From contig NZ_CM001557.1 of assembly GCF_000273375.1 (NCBI RefSeq), forward strand, positions 1,444,967-1,508,966: a stretch of DNA of 64,000 bases. The letters are read 5' to 3'. A program made the translations under genes and the position numbers. The notes under the pieces were generated by a model. It did not search any database. It was not told the origin of the DNA and worked only from the letters and a program-made list of their open reading frames with translations. The stretch comes from Bartonella birtlesii IBS 325 (GTDB taxonomy: Bacteria > Pseudomonadota > Alphaproteobacteria > Rhizobiales > Rhizobiaceae). Of the stretch, positions 18,461 to 28,843 are shown in pieces (within the stretch, counting starts at the first letter, position 1; each line of letters starts with the position of its first letter).

Positions 18461-19668
18461 TCTAGTGACTCCGAATTTTCACTGTGCGAATACATCTGAG
18501 AATTAAGATAAGTATGGAGAGCAAAACGAACCAAAACAGCAACAGCGGCTGCGGCAGGAACAGCAACAAGCATCCCGGTGAAACCAAAAAGTGAAGAAAA
18601 AGCAAAAAGTGCAAACATCAACCATACTGGATGTAATCCTACTGATGAGCCTACAAGTTTTGGTTGAAGAATGTAGCCTTCAATAAATTGACCAACTAAA
18701 AAGAGTATCATCACAACGATAATCCACCCCCAATTATCCGGATAAAACTGAACCCATGCAACACCAACAGAGAGTACAAAACCACTCATTGTACCAATAT
18801 AAGGAATAAAGCTGATAAGGCCAATAAACATACCAATCAAAAGACCAAAATTGAGACCTGTGATAGTAAGACCAATAGCATAATAGCCTCCCAATATAAG
18901 ACAAACTGTACCTTGTCCACGCACAAAGCCAGCGATAGCTCTATCCATTTCATGAAAAATACTGCGCACAGTTTCAAGATGATCTCGTGGTATCAGCGAA
19001 TCAATTGCTGCAACCATACGGGGCCAATCTAATAACATATAAAACGTCACTACAGGTGCCACCACAAACAAACTGACAAGATTAACGATAGATTTTCCTG
19101 ACTTTAAAAGTGAATTTAAAAGAGACGTAATAAAGTCAGAACTTTTTCCTAAAAGCCCTTTAATATTACTCTGTAATTCATTTGGATCACTCCCAAAATA
19201 GCGGCGAACCCAATCAAAATCATGTTCAACGAAAAAAGTTTGAATACGATTAATATAAACAGGCAAACCATTACTCATAAATTGCTGTATTTGCCAACTA
19301 ATGATAGGGATTAAAATAATTAAAGCAGCAACAAAAACAATAATAATAAATAAGGTAATGAGGATAGTACCAAAAACACGACGAATACCAAATTTTTCAA
19401 GCAATTGAACAATAGGATTAAGGAAATAAGCCAACACAATTCCTGCTACAAAAGGAAGCAAAATAGATCCAAAAACAAACATAAAAAGAATGAAAAAAAC
19501 TAATGTACCAAGCCAGAAAAAAATTTGTTTTTTCATATTATTTGGTAACGATACTTGAGTATAAGCTGGTACATAAGCCTTATAATGATCACGAGATCCA
19601 TTTTCACGTACTCCTTTTTTCATAGGCTGCCGAGAAGACTGCCCGTGATTATCTGGTATCTTACTCAT
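18457..19668 (-). CDS. AI-2E family transporter (PerM-like permease)
   Basis: 403 residues from the ATG at 19668, which has TAGGAT just upstream and begins MSKIPDNHG. An upstream in-frame ATG at 19725 would add 19 hydrophobic residues of doubtful reality. There are two membrane segments around residues 55-95, a polar central part, and a block of hydrophobic helices towards the C-terminus, with GLISFIPYIGTMSGF typical of the family. The substrate is unknown. It is the first gene of the perM-hdaA pair, divergent from purM. Confidence 0.88.
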   Translation of the reverse strand: MSKIPDNHGQSSRQPMKKGVRENGSRDHYKAYVPAYTQVSLPNNMKKQIFFWLGTLVFFILFMFVFGSILLPFVAGIVLAYFLNPIVQLLEKFGIRRVFGTILITLFIIIVFVAALIILIPIISWQIQQFMSNGLPVYINRIQTFFVEHDFDWVRRYFGSDPNELQSNIKGLLGKSSDFITSLLNSLLKSGKSIVNLVSLFVVAPVVTFYMLLDWPRMVAAIDSLIPRDHLETVRSIFHEMDRAIAGFVRGQGTVCLILGGYYAIGLTITGLNFGLLIGMFIGLISFIPYIGTMSGFVLSVGVAWVQFYPDNWGWIIVVMILFLVGQFIEGYILQPKLVGSSVGLHPVWLMFALFAFSSLFGFTGMLVAVPAAAAVAVLVRFALHTYLNSQMYSHSENSESLE

Positions 19669-19835
19669 AAAATATCCTAAAAAACTCTTCACAAAGATTA
19701 TAAACTTCTTCAATATGAGACACAAGCAGAGTTGCTTATTTTCTTAAAATAGTAAATATCAATATCTCTTGCAGAGATAACTCTACCATGGCATGGCATA
19801 ACATCAAAACCTGATTTTCCATAAGGAAGACTCCA

Positions 19836-20921
19836 ATGAGCAATCAAAATTTTATAAACAATAATTCCAAATGTGGTCTTACCTACACACAAGCCGGTGT
19901 TAATATCGATGCGGGTAATGCCATGGTAGAAAAAATTAAACCCTTTATACGCACAACAAAACGAGCAGGAGCAGATGGAGAAATTGGCGGGTTTGGTGGA
20001 CTTTTTGATTTAAAAGCAGCTGGCTTTACAGATCCTATCCTGGTCGCAGCCAATGATGGTGTGGGAACAAAATTGAAAATTGCTATTGAAGTTGGTATCC
20101 ATAACACCGTAGGTATTGATCTTGTTGCCATGTGTGTTAACGATTTACTCGTACAAGGTGCTGAACCTCTCTTTTTTCTTGATTATTTTGCAACGGGTAA
20201 ACTTGATCCTGAACAGGGTGCTACAATTATTTCTGGAATTGCAGAAGGGTGTAAACAAGCAGGCGCTGCTCTTATTGGGGGAGAGACAGCAGAAATGCCA
20301 GGTATGTATGCACAGGGAGATTACGATTTAGCGGGCTTTTCTGTAGGAGCATGCGAACGCAATGCATTACTTCCTGCAAAAGATCTTACAGAAGGCGACA
20401 TAATTTTAGGTCTTAGCGCATCTGGAGTTCACTCCAATGGCTTTTCTCTTGTAAGACGAATTATACAGCAGAATCATCTAAAGTGGGAAGATCCTGCCCC
20501 TTTTAATCCTCAAATAAGCCTCGGTGCAGCATTTCTCACACCAACACGTATTTACGCAAAATTACTCCTTCCCATTATACGACATTATAAAGGAATCAAA
20601 GCTCTTGCCCATATTACAGGCGGAGGCTTTTCTGAAAACATTCCACGGATACTTCCACCTTCTCTCTGCGCTGAAATTAATCTTTCTGCCATTCATGTTC
20701 CATCCATCTTTTCATGGATTAGTAAACAAGGTAGAATAGAAGAAATAGAAATGCTACGAACATTTAATTGTGGCATTGGCATGATTGTTATCGTAGCACA
20801 ACACACAGTTGAAAAAATTACGCAAGCACTCAAAATGCAAGGAGAAAGCGTTACTTCTCTTGGCGTTTTAACAAAACGCCAAAGCAAAGAAATACTCTAT
20901 AAAGGTGCACTTCATTTATGA
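19836..20921 (+). CDS. purM: Phosphoribosylformylglycinamidine cyclo-ligase
   Basis: 361 residues. Makes aminoimidazole ribotide (AIR) from FGAM with ATP, the fifth step of purine synthesis. Family signatures: [50 protein letters not shown] and [13 protein letters not shown]. The start ATG follows a GGAAGA site. Its end overlaps the purN start in ATGA. Confidence 0.97.
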   Translation: MSNQNFINNNSKCGLTYTQAGVNIDAGNAMVEKIKPFIRTTKRAGADGEIGGFGGLFDLKAAGFTDPILVAANDGVGTKLKIAIEVGIHNTVGIDLVAMCVNDLLVQGAEPLFFLDYFATGKLDPEQGATIISGIAEGCKQAGAALIGGETAEMPGMYAQGDYDLAGFSVGACERNALLPAKDLTEGDIILGLSASGVHSNGFSLVRRIIQQNHLKWEDPAPFNPQISLGAAFLTPTRIYAKLLLPIIRHYKGIKALAHITGGGFSENIPRILPPSLCAEINLSAIHVPSIFSWISKQGRIEEIEMLRTFNCGIGMIVIVAQHTVEKITQALKMQGESVTSLGVLTKRQSKEILYKGALHL

Positions 20922-21529
20922 AAAAACAAATTGTTGTTTTTATCTCTGGCAATGGATCCAATATGACTGCCCTTGCCAAAGCCAGCAAACAAAAGGAATA
21001 CCCTGCTGAAATCGCTGCAGTTATTTGTGATAATCCTTATGCCGCCGGGATCGAAAAGGCTTATCACAATAATTTGCCTGTTCATGTTGTTAATCACAAA
21101 AATTATCCAACAAAACAAATGCATGAAGAGGCGATCTTTACAATTTTAGCTCAATATCAACCAGATTTTCTCTGCTTCGCAGGCTATATGCGCCTCATTT
21201 CACCGCATTTCGTAAAACTTTATGAAGGACGAATTTTAAATATTCACCCCTCTCTTTTACCTTCATTTAAAGGTTTAAATACACATGAAAGAGTTTTACA
21301 AGCAGGTGTTAAAATCACTGGTTGCACTGTTCATCTTGTTACAGAAGACATGGACGCAGGAAAAATTCTTGCTCAAGCAGCCGTTCCAGTCTGTTTCAAT
21401 GATACCGCTGATGATTTAGCACAGAGAGTTCTGAAAGCAGAGCATAAACTTTATCCACAGGCCTTAAAAACCTTCATCGAAGGAAACAATAAAAATATAG
21501 ATAGACAACAACAACTTTTATCCTTTTGA
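20918..21529 (+). CDS. purN: Phosphoribosylglycinamide formyltransferase
   Basis: 203 residues. Formylates GAR with 10-formyl-THF, the third step of purine synthesis. The N-terminal [11 protein letters not shown] binds phosphate. Catalytic Asn/His/Asp are found in [14 protein letters not shown] and the [13 protein letters not shown] region. It overlaps purM by four bases, so the two are translated together. Confidence 0.97.
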   Translation: MKKQIVVFISGNGSNMTALAKASKQKEYPAEIAAVICDNPYAAGIEKAYHNNLPVHVVNHKNYPTKQMHEEAIFTILAQYQPDFLCFAGYMRLISPHFVKLYEGRILNIHPSLLPSFKGLNTHERVLQAGVKITGCTVHLVTEDMDAGKILAQAAVPVCFNDTADDLAQRVLKAEHKLYPQALKTFIEGNNKNIDRQQQLLSF

Positions 21530-22019
21530 GTATGTCATTGAGTATTTTCCAATATGCTCTTAAAATTTTCCTTTAATTCCACTACTTTAAACTCTACAAA
21601 ATTTTAATACACTAAAGCTCATATATCTTTACGGATGATTTTATATCAAAAATGGATATTTTTTAAATGCTAACAATAAACTTCCGAATAAATATTATTT
21701 GTTTACTGCTCTCATTTTATGCATTCCTATATTTATTTTTTAAAAATATTCTAAATTCTTATCTACAAAATCTTAAAATATTGATCTTTCTTCATTCTCA
21801 AAAATGCCGCTTCTCAGTAGCACTGATCTTTAAAGAGTTCTGCTTCTTTTGGTGCATTCCACTTAGCATATATCCCCTTTCATAAGCTCTACAAAAAAGC
21901 TTACTGTAAATCTTTATCTCTATAGCGTCCCCAATACCTCATCTATAACTTTTATATGCCTTATCTTCCTAAACAGCAGTAATTTACAGCATAATAAAAC
22001 AATTTTTTATTGTATAATT
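21530..22019. other. Intergenic region between convergent purN and cckA
   Basis: AT-rich. Just downstream of each gene there are weak hairpins: GAGTAT...ATATGCTC after purN and, on the minus strand, ACAAT/ATTGT followed by TTTATT after cckA. A 72-codon frame at 21667-21885 is hydrophobic low-complexity sequence without a ribosome-binding site, and I do not count it as a gene. Confidence 0.5.
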
Positions 22020-24563
22020 TTATTCTGCAAGTGTTTCTTTAACTGTTAAAGCTAACTGTTTGAGTGTAAATGGTTTAGATAAAAAACCAAAAACAGCATC
22101 CTGTGGGAGGTTTTTAGCAAATGCGTCTTTTGCATATCCAGAAACAAAAAGAAATTTGATATCAGGATAATTTTGACGTACTTCATTAAGCAACGTTGGA
22201 CCATCCATTTCTGGCATCACCACATCAGAAACAATAATATCAACAGCTCCATCATTTTTTTCAAGAATGGCAAGTGCTTCCACTCCACTTGCCGCCTCTA
22301 AAACCGTATACCCTCTCATTTGAAGAGCTCTTACCCCACCCATTCTGACAGCATCTTCATCTTCAACCAACAAAACAGTCGCAGATCCTGTTAAGTCTAT
22401 ATTTTTTTCTTGTTCTTCATCTTTTTTTATCTGCCGAGAAATTTCACTGTGAAGACTAGGAATATAACGAGGAAGAAAAATATGAAATGCGGCTCCTTCC
22501 CCCTCTCTACTTTCACAATAAATATACCCGCCTGTCTGTTTGATAATGCCATAAACCATTGATAAACCAAGCCCAGTTCCTTTTCCAACTTCTTTTGTTG
22601 TAAAAAATGGTTCAAACATTTTTTCTTGTATAGAAGATGATATTCCCATTCCTGTATCTGAAATAGTCAATTGCACATACTCACCGATTCCAAAACCAAC
22701 ATGATCGAACTCTGTACTTTGTTGTTTTGTAATATTGTTTGTTGCAATCGTAACAACACCTCCATTAGGCATGGCATCACGTGCATTAATAACCAAGTTC
22801 ATAATGACACGCTGAAAAGATGCTTGATCAACTTCAACGCTCCATAAATCTCTTCCATGAATAATTTTTAACTGAACATTATTGCCTAAAAGAGGTAAAA
22901 TAAGATTGCGAATATCTGATAAAAATTCTGTAAAATCAACTTCCTCAGGTCGAAGTGTTTGTTTTCTAGAAAAAGCAAGTAATTGCTGGACAAGTGCAGC
23001 TGCACGATTGGCATTGTTTTTAATATTGATAAGATCAGCATGTGCAGGATCAGAACTACGGTGCGTATTTAAAAGAAGATCACACGACATCAAAATTGCT
23101 GTTAAGACATTGTTAAAATCATGAGCAATACCGCCTGCCAATTGCCCAACAGCTTGCATTTTCTGACTTTGCATCATTTTATCTTCAAGCGTTTTTTGCT
23201 CTGTTATTTCCATAACAGAAATAATAACAAAATCCCGTAAAGAATCATCACAATAGGACTTTGTAGGCATGATATGGAGACGCAAATGGCATTTTTCATT
23301 TTTTTCTAAAACAGTTTCTATCGAAACTGTATAATTTTTATTTGTCGTAATTTTTTGGAATGCACGCTCTAACTGTACATGATCACGATGCGATATAATG
23401 TCATAAAGATCAAAAGTTTTGTCAGCGCATCCCATAAGTGATGAAAAAGCATCATTCATATGAACACATTGCCCTTTCTCGTTCACCACTGCTATTGCAA
23501 ATGGACTCGCATAAAAATACTTTACTAAAGCATTAGGCAATTGTACTTGATCATCGTTCTCTTGTCTTTGTACTTGTTGTGGAATTATCACAATACGATA
23601 AATGGTGTCTTCCTCTAAGAGAGAAGAAGCAGACATAAAACAATTCAATATTTTCTTAACGCCAGTCTCTGCATTTAAACATAATGAAAACCTATAAGGC
23701 GAAGAATAATCTGAGCTTTGATATCTGTCGTTTTGCAAACAAATGTCACTCCATGCGCTATTTTCTCCAACGCTATCAAATAATTGATCAAAACTATATT
23801 GACCCACAGTAAAATTTGCCAAATCAATTGAAAACCATTCGGCAAAAATCGCATTTGCATAAAGGACAGTTCCTTGTGTATTAACGGATAAAAAACCAAT
23901 AGGCGCTTGATCTAAATGATTGATAGCTTCTTGCAGATTCGAAAAAAAAACTTCACGACATTCCTGCAAATGCGAAATATTGCTAATGCGCCAAAATAAA
24001 AGCTTTTGTCCCCGCTTCGTGATCGGTTGAACCGAGATATTATACCAAACAGGCTTTTTTTGTGTAGAATAAGAAAAAATTGACTGTTCAACCCTTAATT
24101 CTTCTTGCGCAGCAAGATAACTACATGCAGCAACCTTTAAGCGATAGGCCAGTGCACCAGCACCGGGAAGGCCAGCAATCACTACATAACAAGAGGATTG
24201 AGGGTTATAGGTAAGAATTTTTTTATAATTTTGATTAGAATAATAAACAAAACCCGATAAATCAGAAACGATAATTACATCATCGCTACTATCAAAAATA
24301 CTAAAATCAAAGTCATCATATAACTGCACCCCACTATATCTTAAAACTCCCATTCCACTCAAAACAAGTGCAGCAACCCCTATAACCGCCAAAACCAAAA
24401 AAAATATGCCCCCAACCTTTTGCAAAAAGCTTTGCGGATAAAAAAAACCTATAACACCTAAAATGCAGAGAAAAACGATTACCAAAACAACACGAAGCAT
24501 CATACCTCCCCGATATATAGAAGAAGCTGATGGTTTTTCACTATTCTCAAAACCTTTATCCAT
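22020..24563 (-). CDS. cckA: CckA, hybrid histidine kinase of the cell-cycle phosphorelay
   Basis: 847 residues. Two membrane helices (about 22-41 and 49-71), PAS-like sensory regions, a dimerisation/H-box with His481 (GGIAHDFNNVLTAI), a catalytic ATPase domain (NLVINARDAMPNGG, DTGMGI, GKGTGLGLSMVYGI) and a C-terminal receiver with Asp780 (IVSDVVMPEMDGP). In Caulobacter, Brucella and rhizobia CckA passes phosphate through ChpT to CtrA and CpdR, setting division timing. cpdR is in this window; chpT and ctrA are not. It is a single gene. Confidence 0.95.
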   Translation of the reverse strand: MDKGFENSEKPSASSIYRGGMMLRVVLVIVFLCILGVIGFFYPQSFLQKVGGIFFLVLAVIGVAALVLSGMGVLRYSGVQLYDDFDFSIFDSSDDVIIVSDLSGFVYYSNQNYKKILTYNPQSSCYVVIAGLPGAGALAYRLKVAACSYLAAQEELRVEQSIFSYSTQKKPVWYNISVQPITKRGQKLLFWRISNISHLQECREVFFSNLQEAINHLDQAPIGFLSVNTQGTVLYANAIFAEWFSIDLANFTVGQYSFDQLFDSVGENSAWSDICLQNDRYQSSDYSSPYRFSLCLNAETGVKKILNCFMSASSLLEEDTIYRIVIIPQQVQRQENDDQVQLPNALVKYFYASPFAIAVVNEKGQCVHMNDAFSSLMGCADKTFDLYDIISHRDHVQLERAFQKITTNKNYTVSIETVLEKNEKCHLRLHIMPTKSYCDDSLRDFVIISVMEITEQKTLEDKMMQSQKMQAVGQLAGGIAHDFNNVLTAILMSCDLLLNTHRSSDPAHADLINIKNNANRAAALVQQLLAFSRKQTLRPEEVDFTEFLSDIRNLILPLLGNNVQLKIIHGRDLWSVEVDQASFQRVIMNLVINARDAMPNGGVVTIATNNITKQQSTEFDHVGFGIGEYVQLTISDTGMGISSSIQEKMFEPFFTTKEVGKGTGLGLSMVYGIIKQTGGYIYCESREGEGAAFHIFLPRYIPSLHSEISRQIKKDEEQEKNIDLTGSATVLLVEDEDAVRMGGVRALQMRGYTVLEAASGVEALAILEKNDGAVDIIVSDVVMPEMDGPTLLNEVRQNYPDIKFLFVSGYAKDAFAKNLPQDAVFGFLSKPFTLKQLALTVKETLAE

Positions 24564-24774
24564 CTCACTTTGCCTTGATTATAGCTGTTTCTTATAACCT
24601 AAATTACTCTCATAAGCATTTTCATAAAGTATATACCACGATAATATCCTCCCAAAACAATTACTCAATTTTAAAAGATCTTTTTATATTATATTAAGTG
24701 AATATTTTAAGGGTATCTTTACAAACTTATCTCAATAAAAAATAATATTTGCATTCTAAAATGAAAGAAATTTT

Positions 24775-25290
24775 ATGTATGTTTGGTTATCAAGAAAAAT
24801 AGACGCACTCAATGTAAACATAATAACAAGCTTTATGTTTTTCATCATAATACTTACAGCTATTGTTTTGATTATCTTTCTTTTACGCTATTTAAATAAA
24901 AGAAGGCTTAAAAGCAAACAGCATCCATCACGATTAATTGTCTGCGAAACCATTGCTATCGATCGCACACGTCGACTTGTTTTAGTACGTTGTAATGATA
25001 AAGAGCATTTGCTTCTTATTGGTGGATTTACAGATGTTGTTGTAGAATCTGATATTACCGGCACATCTATCACGCAAACGAAAGAAATACAGCCAATATC
25101 AACAACAACAAAAATCAATCCGAACCAGAATTCTATAGAAAAAAGACCTTTTTCTTTAGACAAAAGAGAACCAACACCCAACGACAACAACACTTTTTCT
25201 ATGAATCAACATGTAAAAGACTCAGCAATCACCGCCGAAATTGAAGGACGGCAAGAACCTTCTCTATTTATTCCTGCTCAGAACAAATGA
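24775..25290 (+). CDS. FliO-like single-pass membrane protein
   Basis: 171 residues. One membrane helix (about 17-41), then a small domain CETIAIDRTRRLVLVR...HLLLIGGFTDVVVESDI that matches the FliO/MopB-type pattern, then a polar, probably disordered tail. FliO assists flagellar export gate assembly. No other flagellar gene is in the window, and in Rhizobiales this paralogue sits near cckA and dksA rather than in the flagellar cluster, so its job may be non-flagellar. Function uncertain. Confidence 0.65.
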   Translation: MYVWLSRKIDALNVNIITSFMFFIIILTAIVLIIFLLRYLNKRRLKSKQHPSRLIVCETIAIDRTRRLVLVRCNDKEHLLLIGGFTDVVVESDITGTSITQTKEIQPISTTTKINPNQNSIEKRPFSLDKREPTPNDNNTFSMNQHVKDSAITAEIEGRQEPSLFIPAQNK

Positions 25291-25336
25291 AAGGCTAAAT
25301 TCTAGCACTGAGTGTTTTTTACCACCCCAATTTGTT

Positions 25337-25753
25337 TTAATCGTCACGATAAACCCGTTCTCGTCGTTCATGGCGCTCTTGTGCTTCCAATGATAAAACT
25401 GCAATTGGCCGAGCTTCCAAACGTTTTAAACTAATAGGTTCGCCAGTTTCCTCACAAAAACCGTAAGTTCCGTTATCAATACGCTCCAAAGCTGCTTCTA
25501 TTTTTGAAATGAGTTTTCTCTGACGATCACGAGCACGTAATTCAATTGTACGATCAGTTTCACAAGACGCTCTATCCGTCAAATCGGGTTGACCAACATT
25601 CTCTTCCTGCAAATTTTCCAAAGTATCACGCGCTTCTCTTAAGATATCATTCTTCCAAGAAACCAATTTAGCACGAAAATAAGCCCTTTGTCGCTCATTC
25701 ATAAAAGGTTCATCTTCACTAGGGTGATATTGATCATCAATCTCTTCGCTCAT
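25337..25753 (-). CDS. dksA: DksA, RNA polymerase-binding transcription factor (cysteine-poor form)
   Basis: 138 residues from the ATG at 25753 (MSEEIDDQYH), with GGAGG about 10 bases upstream; a longer frame to 25849 adds an unlike N-terminus. The coiled-coil tip has the key acidic motif PDLTDRA (Asp57, Asp60, Ala62). Of the four zinc-finger cysteines of E. coli DksA only Cys100 remains; the others are Thr103, Ser121 and Ala124. It binds the RNA polymerase secondary channel and, with ppGpp, mediates the stringent response. Convergent with the FliO-like gene. Confidence 0.93.
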   Translation of the reverse strand: MSEEIDDQYHPSEDEPFMNERQRAYFRAKLVSWKNDILREARDTLENLQEENVGQPDLTDRASCETDRTIELRARDRQRKLISKIEAALERIDNGTYGFCEETGEPISLKRLEARPIAVLSLEAQERHERRERVYRDD

Positions 25754-26084
25754 GCCATAAAAACCTCCAATATATGGTATGTGCGGACTATATATTGTGC
25801 AACACCAATCAACACAAGTGTAAAATGCTTTTTTCTGCACTTCTACCAATGCCTTGCCCTAAAAACATAATTGAAATCTTCATGATTTTTTTGCATAGCA
25901 TCTGCTCTTAAGATATAATTACCTGATCACAGCCTACCTATCCCCTTTTTTAGCCATATCCATAAGCCTATAAATAAAAAAGAAAATGTTCCAGTGCTAT
26001 ACGCAATAACCTGCCTCAGTGATTGTAAAAAAAATCTGAACCATATCAACAATGAATCGCCTCAATATACAAAAACAAAAAAAC

Positions 26085-26618
26085 TTACAGAGGAAGAGCA
26101 TGATATCCACGATTTAAATACACCAAAGCATCTTCTTCTCGATTACGATTGATAGCAACAACTTCACCAATCAAAACATAATGAGTTGCATGTTGATGCC
26201 AACAAATCAAACGACAATCAAACGACGCCAAAGCATCTGAAAGACTAGGGGCACCTGTCAGCAAAGTTTTCCATTGTGCTATACCAAAACGTTCATTTTG
26301 TGTAATATTGCAACGCCTAGAAAAAATATCTGCTAATAAACGATGTTTTCCCGCCAAACTGTTAACACAAAAATTTCCATTTTCTATAAACAACCGATTC
26401 TTAAGGCTATGTCGCATGAGGCAAACAAGAAGCGTTGGAGGATCATCAGATAAAGAACAACACGCTGAGATTGTTACCCCGCACCTCCCCTTAATGCCAT
26501 TTGTTGTTACAATATGCACAGCTCCTGCAAAATGACTCATAGCATCTCGATATTCTTGCGAAGAAACGGTAATATTATGTTGAAGTTCAGGCATTAAATG
26601 TGTTGTATGATTTGACAT
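26085..26618 (-). CDS. Flavin reductase-like protein (FMN-binding split barrel)
   Basis: 177 residues of the flavin reductase-like domain family (HpaC/RutF type): YRDAMSHFAGAVHIVTT, GVTISACCSLSDDPPTLLVC, NGNFCVNSLAG and a C-terminal HYVLIGEVVAI. Such proteins reduce FMN or FAD with NAD(P)H to feed a two-component monooxygenase. No monooxygenase gene is nearby, so the partner and true substrate are unknown. Confidence 0.85.
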   Translation of the reverse strand: MSNHTTHLMPELQHNITVSSQEYRDAMSHFAGAVHIVTTNGIKGRCGVTISACCSLSDDPPTLLVCLMRHSLKNRLFIENGNFCVNSLAGKHRLLADIFSRRCNITQNERFGIAQWKTLLTGAPSLSDALASFDCRLICWHQHATHYVLIGEVVAINRNREEDALVYLNRGYHALPL

Positions 26619-26768
26619 ATCTTTTACTTAATATAACTTTAAAATTTCAAATAATCTTTCCATAAAAGACCTATGACTATGACATCTATTTTTCTTTCAC
26701 GTCATAAAACAAAAGATATTTTAGTATACACAATGACGTGATAAAAACGGCCAATCAAGGAGAACTTA

Positions 26769-27437
26769 ATGCCCCATTCTCATCTCATTTCACCTTCACT
26801 TTTGGCTTCTGATTTTTCTAAACTTGGCCAAGAAGTATTAGATGTTATTGATGCCGGTGCAGATTGGCTTCATCTTGATATCATGGATGGTCACTTTGTT
26901 CCCAATATCACTTTTGGTCCTAATGTCGTCAAGACACTGCGTCCATTAACCAAAGCAATATTTGACGTTCATCTAATGATCACCCCCGTAGATCCTTATT
27001 TAAACGCTTTTGCAAAGGCTGGTGCAGATATTATAACTATTCATGCTGAAGCAAGTCCTCATCTTCATCGTTCATTACAAACAATCAAAACAATAGGAAA
27101 AAAAGCAGGAATTGCACTAAATCCAAGCACACCAGAACATGTGCTCGAATATTTGCTTGATCAATTAGATCTTATCCTCATCATGACAGTTAATCCTGGT
27201 TTTGGTGGACAAAATTTCATTCCAGAGATGAAAGATAAAATCAAACGCATTAAAAGCATGATCGCTAACAGACCTATTGATCTTGAAGTAGATGGTGGTA
27301 TCACAGTTGATACAATTGGCATAGCTGCAAAAGCTGGCGCAAATGTATTTGTCGCAGGCTCTGCAATTTATAAAAATGGCAACAAAGAGCTTTACAAAAC
27401 ACGCATTAATGCATTGCGCCAAGCTGCAATTCTTTAA
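26769..27437 (+). CDS. rpe: Ribulose-phosphate 3-epimerase
   Basis: 222-residue TIM barrel. Interconverts ribulose 5-phosphate and xylulose 5-phosphate in the pentose phosphate pathway. Signatures: SPSLLASDFSKLG, LHLDIMDGHFVPNITFGP, HLMITPVDPY, MTVNPGFGGQ and EVDGGI, with metal-site His and Asp residues present. AAGGAG lies 8 bases before the ATG. It begins a run with purB 16 bases downstream. Confidence 0.97.
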   Translation: MPHSHLISPSLLASDFSKLGQEVLDVIDAGADWLHLDIMDGHFVPNITFGPNVVKTLRPLTKAIFDVHLMITPVDPYLNAFAKAGADIITIHAEASPHLHRSLQTIKTIGKKAGIALNPSTPEHVLEYLLDQLDLILIMTVNPGFGGQNFIPEMKDKIKRIKSMIANRPIDLEVDGGITVDTIGIAAKAGANVFVAGSAIYKNGNKELYKTRINALRQAAIL

Positions 27438-27453
27438 ACAATAAGGAAAAATC

Positions 27454-28758
27454 ATGATAACGCGTTATTCCCGCTCTGAAATGGCAACAATTTGGTCACC
27501 CGAAACGAAATATCGTATTTGGTTTGAAATTGAAGCTCACGCCTGTGATGCCTTAGCTGAACTAGGGATTATTCCAAAAAAAGCAGCAAAAATCATTTGG
27601 GAAAAAGGAAAAGTAGCTAAATTTGATGTCAATCGCATTAATGAAATTGAAGCGATTACCAAACATGACGTTATAGCATTTCTAACCCACTTAGCTGAAT
27701 TTATTGGACCAGAAGCACGTTTTATTCACCAAGGCATGACATCATCAGATGTTCTTGATACAACGCTTAGCATTCAATTGATGCGTGCTAGTGATATTTT
27801 GCTAAAAGATATAGACCAACTTCTTGAAGCATTACAAAGACGTGCTTTTGAACATAAAGAGACTATCACCATTGGACGTAGTCATGGCATTCATGCTGAA
27901 CCAACAACATTTGGTATCAAATTTGCCCTTGCATATGCTGAATTTTCTCGTTGTCACAAACGCCTTCTTGCAGCACGCGAAGAAATTTCTACTTGTGCTA
28001 TTTCAGGTGCCATAGGCACTTTTGCAAATATTGACCCACGCGTTGAGGAACATGTAGCAAAAGCATTGGGATTAAGCGCTGAACCCATTTCCACCCAAGT
28101 GATACCACGTGATCGTCATGCCATGTTTTTTGCAACGCTTGGTGTTATTGCTTCATCTATTGAACGGCTAGCTATAGAAATACGTCATCTACAACGAACA
28201 GAAGTTTTGGAAGCAGAAGAGCATTTCTCACCTGGACAAAAAGGCTCATCAGCTATGCCACATAAACGTAATCCAGTTTTAACTGAAAATTTAACGGGGT
28301 TAGCGCGTATGGTACGTGCATTTGCAATCCCTGCTATGGAAAATGTAGCACTTTGGCATGAACGTGATATTTCCCATTCATCTGTTGAGCGTTATATTGG
28401 TCCTGATGCGACCATTACGCTTGATTTTGCTCTTACTCGCCTCACATCTGTCATTGAAAATTTAATTGTTTATCCAGAAAATATGCAAAAAAATCTCAAT
28501 AAATTCCGAGGACTTGTTCATTCACAGCGGGTGCTTTTAGCGCTCACACAAGCTGGAATGAGTCGTGAAGAATCTTATCAGGTAGTACAACGAAATGCGA
28601 TGAAAGTTTGGGAACAAGGAAAAGATTTTTTAGAAGAATTGCTCAATGATAAAGATGTTACAAAAGCTCTCAGTGAAGCAGAACTTCGCGAAAAGTTTGA
28701 CCTTTCATACCATACCAAACATATTCATACAATTTTTCAACGTGTTTTTGGGAAATAA
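27454..28758 (+). CDS. purB: Adenylosuccinate lyase
   Basis: 434 residues. Cleaves SAICAR to AICAR and adenylosuccinate to AMP plus fumarate. Signatures: MITRYSR start, TSSDVLDTTLSIQL, TIGRSHGIHAEP, and the superfamily loop SSAMPHKRNPV. RBS AAGGAA lies just upstream. It follows rpe and precedes an RBBP9-like gene by 85 bases. Confidence 0.97.
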   Translation: MITRYSRSEMATIWSPETKYRIWFEIEAHACDALAELGIIPKKAAKIIWEKGKVAKFDVNRINEIEAITKHDVIAFLTHLAEFIGPEARFIHQGMTSSDVLDTTLSIQLMRASDILLKDIDQLLEALQRRAFEHKETITIGRSHGIHAEPTTFGIKFALAYAEFSRCHKRLLAAREEISTCAISGAIGTFANIDPRVEEHVAKALGLSAEPISTQVIPRDRHAMFFATLGVIASSIERLAIEIRHLQRTEVLEAEEHFSPGQKGSSAMPHKRNPVLTENLTGLARMVRAFAIPAMENVALWHERDISHSSVERYIGPDATITLDFALTRLTSVIENLIVYPENMQKNLNKFRGLVHSQRVLLALTQAGMSREESYQVVQRNAMKVWEQGKDFLEELLNDKDVTKALSEAELREKFDLSYHTKHIHTIFQRVFGK

Positions 28759-28843
28759 CAAAAATTGTATCAATTGCATATAAGATACAGAGATACTGTC
28801 TTTTTTCTTATGAAATAAAAAGCGATAATGAAAGAAATAATTC

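Noticed and set aside
21667..21885. 72-codon plus-strand frame after purN
   Set aside because: Low-complexity hydrophobic sequence, no ribosome-binding site, AT-rich intergenic context and no family resemblance.
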